64,000 nt of DNA. Source: Dyadobacter sp. CY326 (GTDB taxonomy: Bacteria; Bacteroidota; Bacteroidia; Cytophagales; Spirosomataceae). Location of the stretch: positions 62,001-126,000 of the forward strand of contig NZ_JAJUXI010000014.1 in the NCBI RefSeq assembly GCF_021390515.1. Direction: 5' to 3'. Position numbers and translations under genes: made by a program. This document shows positions 35,196-44,424 of the stretch, in pieces. How positions within the stretch are numbered: the first letter of the stretch is position 1; every line of letters starts with the position of its first letter. The notes beneath the pieces are model-generated. The model was given only the letters and a program-made list of their open reading frames with translations, was not told where the DNA came from and searched no databases.

Positions 35196-35342
35196 CATTC
35201 GTCTTCGCCAGACCGCTGTTTTGCTTTCACCACTGGCATAGTTTTCATAAGCAATCGTTGATTAGTGCCACAAAAGCTAGCATCCGTCTTTCTTTATCAT
35301 GTGATTTGTGGCCAAATTTGTATCAATCAAATATTACATCAC

Positions 35343-35732
35343 ATGGCAAAGCCCAGCAAATTATATAGCGTCTTTTTTAACAAATGTCCCAGATGTGGCG
35401 TAGGTGATTTTTTCATCTCCAAAAATGCATACAGCCTGAAAAACTTTGATAAAATGAATAAGCATTGCCCGCATTGTGGCGAAAACTTGGTGCCTGAACC
35501 TGGATTTTATCAGGGTGCTTTGTATATGAGCTATTCGTTTTACGTGGCGTTTATGGTGATCTATTTCCTGATTTTCGTCAACTTTTTCGAGCAATATCTT
35601 GACTATTTCCTGATCAGCATTATCCCTATTCTGATCATCCTGACGCCTTATTTTTATCGCCTCGCGCGACGTGCGTGGCTGGCATTGTTTATCAAACCGG
35701 CTTCAAGCGAAACCACAACGTTTAAGCATTAA
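35343..35732 (+). CDS. DUF983 family membrane protein
   Basis: 129 residues with two zinc-ribbon-like CxxC pairs near the N-terminus (NKCPRCGVGDFF and KHCPHCGENLVPEPGFYQGALYMSY) and two transmembrane helices (about 70-115). This is the DUF983 layout; function unknown. ATG 35343 matches the family N-terminus, while an in-frame ATG at 35265 would add 26 unrelated residues. Its stop overlaps the end of the AraC gene on the other strand by 4 bases. Confidence 0.85.
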   Translation: MAKPSKLYSVFFNKCPRCGVGDFFISKNAYSLKNFDKMNKHCPHCGENLVPEPGFYQGALYMSYSFYVAFMVIYFLIFVNFFEQYLDYFLISIIPILIILTPYFYRLARRAWLALFIKPASSETTTFKH

Positions 35733-36613
35733 CGTCTGACGGGCTGATTGGCGGATTTGGATCGGAATGTCTCCGGCGTCATGCCCGTTTCCTTTTTGAA
35801 AAACCGCGTGAAATAAGAGTTGTCATTGAAATTGAGCTTGTAAGCAATTTCTGAAACGGACAGTTCGAGGTTAATGAGCAACCTCTTGGCTTCCAAAACA
35901 ACCCGGTTACGAATAACCGCGCCTGCCTGTAAACCGAGATGTTCTTTGCAAACTGCATTCAAATGGTTGGGCGTAATGTGCAGCAAATCAGCATATTCGC
36001 CCGGCTGCCTCAGTGCAACGAAGTTTTTTTCAATGAGCTTTTGAAAATTTTTGATCAGCGGATTTTTTTGAACGGAGGAAATGTGTTGGCCCGCTCTGCT
36101 CCTACTTTGTTCCAGCAACAAAAATATTTTCAGCAACAGCACGCGAATGATATCTTCTCTGAAAGCGCCCTTCGACGTTTGCAGCAACAATTCCTCGAAA
36201 ACGGAAACAATATCGTGTTGGATGTCAGGCACAATGTCGATCACATTATTGCTGCTGTCTCCGTCAAAAAATGAAAACGAGTCGAGATAATCCGGGCGCA
36301 ATAAAAAAGACCTGAAAAACAGGTCTGAAAAATTAACAACATAACCTTCCATCGCTCCCTCGAAATCCCAGGAATGCACCTGGCCTGGAATCATGAAATA
36401 AATTTGAAACGGCTTAACGAAGAATCGGTTGAAGTCAATCGTGTAAGAACCAGTTCCTTCTGTAAAAAGCACAAGATGAAAAAAGCTGTGGCGGTGGGGA
36501 AAAACAAGGTTTTGATGCTCTTCCAGATACACTGAAAAACGACTGATCATTACATCGTCCTCCCTGTATTCGGAGAGCGGTCCAATGTCAAGTCGCGGTA
36601 ATGTCGTCTGCAT
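35729..36613 (-). CDS. AraC-family transcriptional regulator
   Basis: 294 residues: N-terminal cupin-type sensing domain (HRHSFFHLVLFTEGTGSYTID; IYFMIPGQVHSWDF) and C-terminal double helix-turn-helix (EYADLLHITPNHLNAVCKEHLG; LSVSEIAYKLNFNDNSYFTRFFKKETGMTPETFR). I place the start at ATG 36613, since the frame upstream to 36724 has no family similarity and lies inside the glycosidase gene. Even so the start overlaps the glycosidase 3' end by 26 bases. It lies directly after the glycosidase and glycosyltransferase and may regulate them. Confidence 0.88.
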   Translation of the reverse strand: MQTTLPRLDIGPLSEYREDDVMISRFSVYLEEHQNLVFPHRHSFFHLVLFTEGTGSYTIDFNRFFVKPFQIYFMIPGQVHSWDFEGAMEGYVVNFSDLFFRSFLLRPDYLDSFSFFDGDSSNNVIDIVPDIQHDIVSVFEELLLQTSKGAFREDIIRVLLLKIFLLLEQSRSRAGQHISSVQKNPLIKNFQKLIEKNFVALRQPGEYADLLHITPNHLNAVCKEHLGLQAGAVIRNRVVLEAKRLLINLELSVSEIAYKLNFNDNSYFTRFFKKETGMTPETFRSKSANQPVRR

Positions 36614-37868
36614 GGGAAACAAAATCTTTGATGATTTTCCCCGGCAATTTAATAATATACTCTGCAAATGAGGACTTTTCTTTCTTTTTATAAGTCCGCT
36701 GATTTTTGGCACTGATTTGCACATTTCTCAGATCCGCCTGACCGGCCACCAACGCTTGTGCTGACGGCATATGCAGCACACGGCTGCTTCCCAGCACCAT
36801 TGGGTCAGTGTCCCAGATCCCCGAATTATGCCAGTAATCAACTTGATCCCAGTCGGGCCGGTCGATAATCGGATAATAACATACGCCCCATAAAGGAATG
36901 CCTTCAGCAACCAACTTGCAGCTTTCCTCAGCTACCATGCTGATCCAGATTGGCCTGTCTTCCTTTGGGTGACTGGTTTCGGTCAGCACAACGGGCACGT
37001 CATAACGCAAGTGCGCTTCACGCAACAGATCTGACAAACTGCGCCATCTCGTATCCATCACCGGATCATTCCAGCCCATGTATTGATGCGTGCCAGCAAC
37101 CCATTGGTTGTTATAATAGTAATTAAAACCCAGCATGTCCAGATATTCAGGCTTGCCGCCGAGTTCGGGACAGATTTTGCCACAAAGGATGTCAACCGCC
37201 TGATATTGAAGATCATGGTCTGCCTGAGCACTTTTTATTTCAGTCTCATCGGCACCAACTTCCGGCACCACATTAATCAGCGGCTCGGTCGTAAGAATGC
37301 GGATGCGCGGATCATATTCTTTCAGCGCCTTAACGCCTGCGATATAAGCCCGCATGAGCGCATACTTCATTTCCCACCCATTGTTCCGGCAATATGGAGC
37401 CGTTCCAGCCGCATCGCCGCCCAGCCACGAAATAAATCCAACTTCATTGATCGGCGTCACAACCAGCGGCGACTCGGGTGCCATATGGTTGTAAAAGAAT
37501 GCAAATGCTTTGCATAATGCTACAAAACGCGGCGTGAAATGCGGATGCAAGGGCGTAAGATCATCCGGAAATCCGAAATGACAAATGTCCCAGATTTGCT
37601 GTGTGCCATTCCGTTGCCCAGCCAAGATCATTTGCTTTACCGAGCTGAAATCATATTGGTAAGGCTTATATTCCACCTGGCTCCAACGGATTCCTTCACG
37701 AACGGTGCGAATGTCGAACTGACTGATCATTTCATAATCCTGGTCAATAATGTCCAGGTGACCGGTGTCCTTCAACAGGTCCACCCGGTTACCATGCACA
37801 TTGAGCTGGTCTGCACATTCAAACCCTCCCATCCAGAAAGACTTAAATGGATTTTCGATTTCTGTCAT
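36588..37868 (-). CDS. Clan GH-A glycosidase (family 1-like)
   Basis: 426-residue cytosolic TIM-barrel hydrolase. No signal peptide is seen. The acid/base Glu is in VVTPINEVGFISWLGG (NE motif at the end of strand 4) and the nucleophile Glu in VPVVLTETSHPKED (TE motif at strand 7). GFNYYYNNQW and GVCYYPIIDRPDWDQ line the active site. The closest general match is GH1-type beta-glucosidase, but the protein is short and its start (FKSFWMGGFECADQ) is specialised. It sits 3 bases after a glycosyltransferase gene, so it may process the glycan that enzyme makes. Confidence 0.8.
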   Translation of the reverse strand: MTEIENPFKSFWMGGFECADQLNVHGNRVDLLKDTGHLDIIDQDYEMISQFDIRTVREGIRWSQVEYKPYQYDFSSVKQMILAGQRNGTQQIWDICHFGFPDDLTPLHPHFTPRFVALCKAFAFFYNHMAPESPLVVTPINEVGFISWLGGDAAGTAPYCRNNGWEMKYALMRAYIAGVKALKEYDPRIRILTTEPLINVVPEVGADETEIKSAQADHDLQYQAVDILCGKICPELGGKPEYLDMLGFNYYYNNQWVAGTHQYMGWNDPVMDTRWRSLSDLLREAHLRYDVPVVLTETSHPKEDRPIWISMVAEESCKLVAEGIPLWGVCYYPIIDRPDWDQVDYWHNSGIWDTDPMVLGSSRVLHMPSAQALVAGQADLRNVQISAKNQRTYKKKEKSSFAEYIIKLPGKIIKDFVSHADDITAT

Positions 37869-37871
37869 TGC

Positions 37872-39113
37872 TTACCGCTGGTTCTGTTTTTTGGAAGAAC
37901 TCATACTTGGCAACGAAACGATTTTTTTACTTTTATAAGTTGTAGCCATATTATCGGTCATGCCCGCACAAGTCAGATCCCATGAAATGGTCAATAGAAA
38001 CTTGTCGACATTATTCAGCCATTCCGTTTTGTCTTTCAGGTCCAGCCAATCGCCGATGGCTTTGATGAATTCTTCACTGTTTTTGGCAATGGAAACCAGC
38101 TTGTTCTTGCCATAAGGGTTAACCACGTCCCGGATGGCCGATGAAACAACGGGCTTGCCTGCGCACAAATATTCAGGCGTTTTGGTCGGGCTGATAAAAC
38201 GCGTCGATTCATTTAACAGAAAAGGAACGAGCGCCACATCCCATCCGGAAAGATATCCCGGAAGCTGATCGTAAGAACGCGCTCCCAAATAGTGAATGTT
38301 TTTGTTTGTTGGCAATAATTCCGGATCAATTTTTACCACTGGTCCAATAAGCATAATGTTCAAATCGGGACGCGCATTGGCAATGTCTTCGATCAGGTTA
38401 ATATCAAACCGTTCGTCAATCACACCGTAAAAACCAACTTTCGGCCCCTTGATCGCAGCTTGATCAGCCGGTTCGCTATTCTGCTTTCTTGCTTTACCAA
38501 AGTGTTTTTTATCAATGCTGCTGGGGAACGGATGAATGTTGCGATGCAAATTCCGTTTTGACTCGAAAAGAGAATTTCCACCCGTGAAAACGACATCAGC
38601 CTTGTTGAGCAAATTGTGTTCAAGACGTTTGATGGAATCCGGCGCAAACTTGAACGCAGAAAGTTCATCCATACAATCATAAACCGTTAGTCCCGGCGTA
38701 ATGTGATCGGAGAATTCCAGTGCCATCGGCGTGTAATACCAGAAGATGAAATCATCCAGGTTCTTGTTTACAAAAAACACTTTAATAAGCTCTTTCAACT
38801 GCTTATTCACTTCATCCTTGCTCAAACCGTGGGCTAAATGCGGCACGCAAACCCAAAGTTCCGGCAACCGTTGCGAGAATGTCAGATAAGGCACGTCCGT
38901 ATTTCCAAAAATTGGTTCTTCGAGGAAATAAACAGCCGTCACATCCGAAAAACGCGTTAAAAGATGCTGAGGCCGCTGGTAAACGAAGTCCCACCTGAGA
39001 TGTGAAAAACAAAGCAGGTTTCTCGGAAGCGTTTCCTGATCCTTAACCGGGGTTGGTGCTAAATGTTGCAGATGATTTTTAGAAAAATCCTTGCTAATTG
39101 GAGTATCGACCAT
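37872..39113 (-). CDS. Glycosyltransferase (GT-B, family 1/4-like)
   Basis: 413-residue GT-B enzyme. N-terminal region LLCFSHLRWDFVYQRPQHLLTRF is typical of a Bacteroidota family of putative UDP-sugar transferases. C-terminal nucleotide-sugar site: VGFYGVIDERFDINLI, LIGPVVKIDPE, GYLSGWDVALVPFL and FISPTKTPEYLCAGKPVVSS, with the Glu of the EX7E motif. ATG 39113 is preferred to 39176 because the extra 21 residues look non-coding. The glycosidase follows after 3 bases. Acceptor unknown. Confidence 0.88.
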   Translation of the reverse strand: MVDTPISKDFSKNHLQHLAPTPVKDQETLPRNLLCFSHLRWDFVYQRPQHLLTRFSDVTAVYFLEEPIFGNTDVPYLTFSQRLPELWVCVPHLAHGLSKDEVNKQLKELIKVFFVNKNLDDFIFWYYTPMALEFSDHITPGLTVYDCMDELSAFKFAPDSIKRLEHNLLNKADVVFTGGNSLFESKRNLHRNIHPFPSSIDKKHFGKARKQNSEPADQAAIKGPKVGFYGVIDERFDINLIEDIANARPDLNIMLIGPVVKIDPELLPTNKNIHYLGARSYDQLPGYLSGWDVALVPFLLNESTRFISPTKTPEYLCAGKPVVSSAIRDVVNPYGKNKLVSIAKNSEEFIKAIGDWLDLKDKTEWLNNVDKFLLTISWDLTCAGMTDNMATTYKSKKIVSLPSMSSSKKQNQR

Positions 39114-39188
39114 TATGTTAATGAATGTTGATGAATAATTATCCGCCCTCCACCCTGGAAAACTCACACATGTCAAAACGGATATGTT

Positions 39189-39262
39189 TGCTAGCGTTAA
39201 TAAATTACTATGCCAGACCCATCTGCTAGCGTTTTTAGCCGGTTTAAGGCTTTTTAAGGCTT
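39189..39262. repeat. Two sets of short direct repeats in the divergent intergenic region
   Basis: TGCTAGCGTT occurs at 39189-39198 and 39224-39233 (35 bases apart). TTTAAGGCTT is perfectly duplicated in tandem at 39243-39262 (10-bp unit). Both lie between the divergent glycosyltransferase and peroxidase genes. Regulator binding is a guess from position and helical spacing. Confidence 0.4.
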
Positions 39263-39416
39263 CGGATTTTCGTGACGTTGTAGAGTCGTTTGCTCAACAG
39301 GTCGTTGTGAACGCCGGATCAGCAAATTGAACGCTTACCAATAAACGCAAAATGCCTCTGTTTATCGAAAATTCAGATTTTTCCGTAATATTATGTTGGT
39401 AAACCCGACTTTGCCT

Positions 39417-41219
39417 ATGCGCAAAAACTTTACGCTTCTGCTGCTTGCATCACTTTTTGTCTTCGCCTTTTCTGCACCAAAATCTGCGGATTCCATCGGC
39501 GTTGAAGGTGCCGTTAAGCTTTTTCGGGAAGATGCAAAAGCTTATGCAACACAGCTTGGTAAGCTTGAAACCGCCTTTCACAACATTCGGGCGGACGACA
39601 GCTTAACAATCGAAACGGCCAAAGTCAAGCTTGTCGATGCCCGATTAGCTTACAAACGAATCGAATATTTTTTAGAACATTTCTTCTTCACGTCGTCCAG
39701 AATCTATAACCGCCCTCCCAAAAATGAGATTGAAGAGCCTCATCTGGAATATATGGAGCCGGCGGGCATGCAATATATGGAAGCCTTGCTGTTTGACAGC
39801 ATAACCACCGACTCAAAAGCGCTGTTAGTGGCTCAGGCACAATTACTTACTCACGCAGCTTCGGACTTACATGCATTGCTCTACAAATTTGAAACCGATG
39901 ACAAGCAGATTTTGGCTAGCGTGCGCCTTGAAATCATCCGGGTTATTGCATTGGGCATCAGCGGTTTTGACGCGCCGCTTCTGAAAAGCGGCATCAGGGA
40001 ATCTTCGGTTGCATTGGAGACGATCGGCTTTGTTTTGAAACCATATATCGACCAAAGCAGGCACGACAGCGTCCGCATTTATCTTACAAGCGCAATCGAT
40101 TTTCTGCACGGGAACCCGGATTTCGATGCGTTTGACAGACTAAAATTCCTTACCGATCACGCCCTGCCGCTGCAAACGCATTTTCATGCAATGCTCAAAG
40201 AAATGAATCTTGACACAACATTGCCGGGAATGATGAATCGGGAAGCAGCGCATCTGTTTAGCAGCGATGCTTTGCAGCCCGGAAATTCCAAAACACATGC
40301 TGCTTTTGCTAAAAAACAGGTTTTACTTGGTGAAAAACTTTTCTTCGAACCGCGATTATCCGGTAACAAAACAAAAAGCTGCGCCTCATGCCACAACCCT
40401 GCAAATTACTTCACCGACGGACTTCCCAGAAGCGTTGGCATTGACCCAAAAACCACTGTAAAGCGCAATGCTCCTTCCCTAATTTACGCGGCTTTGCAAC
40501 ACAATCAGTTTTGGGACGGGCGCGCTAAAACGCTTGAAGAACAGATAGAAACCGTCATGCGCGACCCGGCTGAAATGAATGGTGATCCGGCCAGGAGTTT
40601 TCAGATTTTGGTTAAAGACAAAAAATACAAACGCTTATGGAAACAAGCTGTTCCAAAAACGAGTGACAAGGCGGACGAAAAACAACTTTACACAGCATTG
40701 GCATCCTACATTCGCACGCTTGCGCCTTACAATGCCGCATTTGACCATTATTTGAAAGGTGATCGCACAGCAATGACGGACGAGCAGATTGCCGGCTTCA
40801 ACTTGTTTATGGGCAAGGCGCAATGTGGAACTTGCCATTTCGCGCCACTTTTCAATGGCCTCATCCCGCCATTTTACGCATTAACAGAATTTGAGATCAT
40901 TGGCACAACTGCAACGGAAGATTTTATTAATCCCGAAAAAGACAATGATCATGGTCGCATGAATGTGCGCGCAACGCCTTATTACGAAGCTGCTTTCAAG
41001 ACACCGACAATAAGAAATGCAGCAGTTACAGCTCCTTATATGCACAATGGCGCATTCAGCTCGCTGGAAAAAGTCATTGATTTTTATGACAAAGGCGGCG
41101 GCGCAGGAATGGGACTGGACGTTCCCAGACAAACACTTTCGCCAATGCCACTGAATTTAACCGAAAAAGAAAAGAAGGAAATCATCGCATTCCTGCACGC
41201 CCTTACCGATAAGCCATGA
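39417..41219 (+). CDS. Di-haem cytochrome c peroxidase (MauG type) with imelysin-like N-terminal domain
   Basis: About 600 residues, exported (MRKNFTLLLLASLFVFAFSA). Residues about 25-280 are a helical domain resembling the imelysin/M75 fold (KRIEYFLEHFFFTSSR, EEPHLEYMEPAGMQYMEALLF). Residues about 300-600 are a CCP/MauG domain with two c-type haem motifs, CASCHN and CGTCHF, and conserved segments FWDGRAKTLEEQ, PTIRNAAVTAPYMHNGAFSSL. Likely reduces hydrogen peroxide or oxidises a partner in the periplasm. In-frame ATG at 39393 is an alternative start adding 8 residues. The stop overlaps the phosphatase start by 4 bases. Confidence 0.88.
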   Translation: MRKNFTLLLLASLFVFAFSAPKSADSIGVEGAVKLFREDAKAYATQLGKLETAFHNIRADDSLTIETAKVKLVDARLAYKRIEYFLEHFFFTSSRIYNRPPKNEIEEPHLEYMEPAGMQYMEALLFDSITTDSKALLVAQAQLLTHAASDLHALLYKFETDDKQILASVRLEIIRVIALGISGFDAPLLKSGIRESSVALETIGFVLKPYIDQSRHDSVRIYLTSAIDFLHGNPDFDAFDRLKFLTDHALPLQTHFHAMLKEMNLDTTLPGMMNREAAHLFSSDALQPGNSKTHAAFAKKQVLLGEKLFFEPRLSGNKTKSCASCHNPANYFTDGLPRSVGIDPKTTVKRNAPSLIYAALQHNQFWDGRAKTLEEQIETVMRDPAEMNGDPARSFQILVKDKKYKRLWKQAVPKTSDKADEKQLYTALASYIRTLAPYNAAFDHYLKGDRTAMTDEQIAGFNLFMGKAQCGTCHFAPLFNGLIPPFYALTEFEIIGTTATEDFINPEKDNDHGRMNVRATPYYEAAFKTPTIRNAAVTAPYMHNGAFSSLEKVIDFYDKGGGAGMGLDVPRQTLSPMPLNLTEKEKKEIIAFLHALTDKP

Positions 41220-43012
41220 AGAAAATTTTGCTGCTCATCTTCTTAATGTTGCAATTCAAAGTTGCCCCGGCGCAAACCACATTGCTGCGTGGACCTTATC
41301 TGCAATCGGCGACGTCGTCGAGCATGGTGATTCGCTGGCGGACGGATGTGGCCGCTTCCAGTTTGGTTCGTTACGGGACTTCCCTGGATGCATTGAATAT
41401 GACGGCTGACAACGCGGCTGCAGTTATGGAGCACGAAATCAAGCTCTCCAATCTGTCGCCCGCAACGCGCTATTTTTATTCAATCGGTTCGGCGACACAG
41501 CTTTTGGAAGGCGATCAGAACAATTATTTCGAAACGGCGCCCGCTCCCGGAACGAAGGGAAAATACAGGTTCGGCGTCCTGGGCGACTGCGGCACAAACT
41601 CCGCGATGCAGGGCCTCGTGCGTGAAAGCGTTGCCAAGTATTTGGGCGAAGATTACATGAATGCATTGCTGTTGCTGGGCGACAATGCTTACAGTTTTGG
41701 AACCGACGCAGAATATCAATCCAATTTTTTCAATCATTACAAATTCGCCTTCCTCAAAAAGAATCCAGTATTCCCGACACCCGGCAACCACGATTACAAC
41801 AACGACAATGCCGACCGGCAAAACGATCACAACGTGCCCTATTATGACATTTTTACTTTGCCAACAAAAGGTGAAGCGGGTGGCGTGGCGTCGGAAACGG
41901 AGGCTTATTATTCCTACGATTATGGCAATGTGCACTTCTTGTCACTGGATTCTTACGGAAAAGAAGATAATGCGACGAGACTTTACGACACGCTGGGCAG
42001 GCAGGTGCAATGGATCAAAAAAGACCTGGCCGCCAATCAAAACAAGGACTGGATCATTGCATATTGGCATCACCCACCCTATTCGCAAGGTTCGCGAAAC
42101 TCCGAAACCGAAACTGACCTCATCAAGATCCGGGAAAATTTTATCAAAATACTTGAAAGAAACGGCGTCGATCTGATTCTGTGCGGGCATAGCCACGTGT
42201 ATGAACGCTCGCGCCTCATGCAGGGACATTACGACAAGGCTGCAACATTTGACCCGAGCAAACACAACCTTAGCAACTCATCTGCACGTTATGACGGCTC
42301 GCAAGAGTCCTGCCCGTATTTCAAAAAAACCGAATCGAACAAGGGAACCGTTTATGTTGTGTCGGGTTCTGCCGGGCAATTGGGGTCACCGGCGGCGGGT
42401 TTCCCGCATAAAGCCATGTATTATTCTGACGCAGAACGTGCCGGTGGATTGGTGCTGGAAGTGGAGCATAACCGGCTGGATGCCAAATGGATCGGAACAG
42501 ATGGAGTCATTCACGACCAGTTCACAATAGAAAAAGACGTTAATAAAGAAACGACGGTTGAGATCAAACCGGGTGAAAGTGTTGAATTGAAGTCGTCCTT
42601 CATCGGTGAACACATTTGGAACACCGGTGAGACCACTCCGGTTATCAGTGTAAGCCCAAATCAATCTACCGATTTTAATGTAAAAGATGCTCAAAGCTGC
42701 ATTAATGACGTATTTCACATTAAAGTTGGTTCACCAATCCTTGCCGCAAATCCCGCTTCGCAGGCTTTTGACATTGAGATTATTCCAAATCCGTCTTCGG
42801 CCTTGCAAATGCAGATTAAGCTGGTCGAAAAAGCGGTTATCGGAGCAAATGTGACATTGATGAACGTTTCCGGGAGAATTTTAATGTTGAAGAAAATGAC
42901 TTTGACGGAAATGCCTGCGGCGTTCTTGCCGCAGGATCTGAGGGCCGGAGTTTATTTGTTAAAGGTTGAAAATGGCGGGCGGAGTCTGATCAGGAAACTG
43001 GTGATTCATTAG
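41216..43012 (+). CDS. Secreted purple-acid-type metallophosphoesterase with T9SS sorting domain
   Basis: 598 residues: signal peptide (MKKILLLIFLMLQFKVAPAQ), fibronectin-III-like PAP N-domain (about 22-105) and a calcineurin-type phosphoesterase. Metal ligands are in GVLGDCG, LLGDNAY, PGNHDY, IAYWHHPPYS and LCGHSHVYERS. A linker domain and a C-terminal Por secretion tail (about 520-598, IIPNPSS ... GVYLLKVENGGRSLIRKLVIH) follow. It is expected at the cell surface or released by type IX secretion, acting on organic phosphate. ATGA overlap with the peroxidase gene. Its last 23 bases overlap the decarboxylase gene on the other strand. Confidence 0.9.
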   Translation: MKKILLLIFLMLQFKVAPAQTTLLRGPYLQSATSSSMVIRWRTDVAASSLVRYGTSLDALNMTADNAAAVMEHEIKLSNLSPATRYFYSIGSATQLLEGDQNNYFETAPAPGTKGKYRFGVLGDCGTNSAMQGLVRESVAKYLGEDYMNALLLLGDNAYSFGTDAEYQSNFFNHYKFAFLKKNPVFPTPGNHDYNNDNADRQNDHNVPYYDIFTLPTKGEAGGVASETEAYYSYDYGNVHFLSLDSYGKEDNATRLYDTLGRQVQWIKKDLAANQNKDWIIAYWHHPPYSQGSRNSETETDLIKIRENFIKILERNGVDLILCGHSHVYERSRLMQGHYDKAATFDPSKHNLSNSSARYDGSQESCPYFKKTESNKGTVYVVSGSAGQLGSPAAGFPHKAMYYSDAERAGGLVLEVEHNRLDAKWIGTDGVIHDQFTIEKDVNKETTVEIKPGESVELKSSFIGEHIWNTGETTPVISVSPNQSTDFNVKDAQSCINDVFHIKVGSPILAANPASQAFDIEIIPNPSSALQMQIKLVEKAVIGANVTLMNVSGRILMLKKMTLTEMPAAFLPQDLRAGVYLLKVENGGRSLIRKLVIH

Positions 43013-44414
43013 CAATTACTGTCTCTTCCAAAGCCTGAATTGCAATCTTTACGTCTTCCGACGTCGTCCGGAAATTGACAAATGCGGCGCGGATGCATGC
43101 CTTTCCTTGCAATGTTGTGGGCGTCATGAAAACCTTCCCGCCTTCATTTAAGGACGTTAAGAAAGCACCCAGATCTGCTTTCAGATCTTTCAATCTGAAA
43201 CCGACCACATTCAACCTCACTGGTGCCGCCAGTTCAAATGATTCACTCTGCTCAATGTATGCACGCAACTCGTTTGCACGCGCAATGCTGTTTTCGACAA
43301 CCGATTGGAAACCTGATTTTCCATAAGCAATGAGGCTGAACCAGGCTGGCAATGCGCGAAAACGGCGGGAGTTTTCGGGTAGGAAATTGAGATAAGAAAA
43401 GTTTTCGGAAGGGTCGCCCAGATAAGGCGCATTCGTGTTTTGGAATGTTTCCACTTGCAGACGAGCGTGCTCATTTTTGACCAAAATAACAGCGCTGTCG
43501 TAAGGCACATTCATCCATTTATGGCAATCTATCGTGATGCTGTCCGCGTGCTCCCACCCTTTCAACAAATGCTTATGCTCAGGAGAACAAGCCGCAAAAC
43601 CACCAAAAGCAGCATCAATATGAAGCCAGAAATCATATTTTTCCTTCAAGCGAACAATGGCAGCAATGTCGTCGAAATCGACGGTGTTGACCGTTCCAGC
43701 GCTGCAACTCACAATCACCGGCTTGCCATGCTGGGCAATGAGTTTTACTTCCAGATCAGCAACATCCATTGCTTCCCTGGAATCCAATGTTTCGATTTTC
43801 AACAAGTTATTGCTCCCAAAACCAAGCATCGAAAGCGATTTGATCACCGAAGAATGCGGCGTGGCCGACATCACCACAATGTCCGATGACATGCCCGACT
43901 TCGAAATGTCAATGCCGAGTTTCGACCCGGCCCATTGCCTGCCGACAGCCAGTCCGGTGAAATTGGACATTGTGGCGCCTGTCACAAATCCGCCATTGAA
44001 TTGCTCAGGCAAGTCGAACAATTGGCACAAAAATCGAATGGTTTCCCGCTCGATGATGGCCGACACGTCACCGGTTCCTTTTGTTGATTGGGTGTTTTGA
44101 TCAAAAGTGGCTGTTAACCAGTCGCCCGCAATGGCTGCCGGCGTTGCGCCGCCAGTTACAAATCCCCAAAACCTTGGCCCTGTGCTGGCTACGATCAGTT
44201 TTTGATAGGTTTCTTTAAAGAATTCGAGACATTTCTCTGCGCCCAGCCCTTCCGTTTGGAGCATTGCCGGAACAATCTGCTGGTCAGTTGCATAGGTTGG
44301 CAAGTCATGCAGTTGGTGCAGGAAGTCCAGACTGTGGTTTTTAACATTTTCAAGAATCTCGCCAATGTTTTCGAGATCTTGTTTCAAGGCATTTTTCATC
44401 GGATTCAATGTCAT
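42990..44414 (-). CDS. PLP-dependent group II decarboxylase (aromatic-L-amino-acid type)
   Basis: 474-residue fold-type I PLP enzyme. Visible family motifs are STGPRFWGFVTGGATPAAIAGDWL, GGFVTGATMSNFTGLAVGRQW, WLHIDAAFGGFAACSPE (PLP-binding Asp) and the Schiff-base Lys in ITIDCHKWMNVPYDSAV. Related enzymes decarboxylate aromatic amino acids, glutamate or diaminobutyrate; the substrate is not clear here. An internal ATG at 44399 is also possible. It follows the DinB-like gene by 10 bases and both face away from a MocR regulator. Confidence 0.88.
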   Translation of the reverse strand: MTLNPMKNALKQDLENIGEILENVKNHSLDFLHQLHDLPTYATDQQIVPAMLQTEGLGAEKCLEFFKETYQKLIVASTGPRFWGFVTGGATPAAIAGDWLTATFDQNTQSTKGTGDVSAIIERETIRFLCQLFDLPEQFNGGFVTGATMSNFTGLAVGRQWAGSKLGIDISKSGMSSDIVVMSATPHSSVIKSLSMLGFGSNNLLKIETLDSREAMDVADLEVKLIAQHGKPVIVSCSAGTVNTVDFDDIAAIVRLKEKYDFWLHIDAAFGGFAACSPEHKHLLKGWEHADSITIDCHKWMNVPYDSAVILVKNEHARLQVETFQNTNAPYLGDPSENFSYLNFLPENSRRFRALPAWFSLIAYGKSGFQSVVENSIARANELRAYIEQSESFELAAPVRLNVVGFRLKDLKADLGAFLTSLNEGGKVFMTPTTLQGKACIRAAFVNFRTTSEDVKIAIQALEETVIANESPVS

Positions 44415-44424
44415 TTAAATAGAA

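Noticed and set aside
41661-42176. 171-codon alternative frame inside the phosphatase gene
   Set aside because: Fully inside a gene with all metallophosphoesterase motifs, in another frame on the same strand, with a Thr/Ile-rich translation and no motif.
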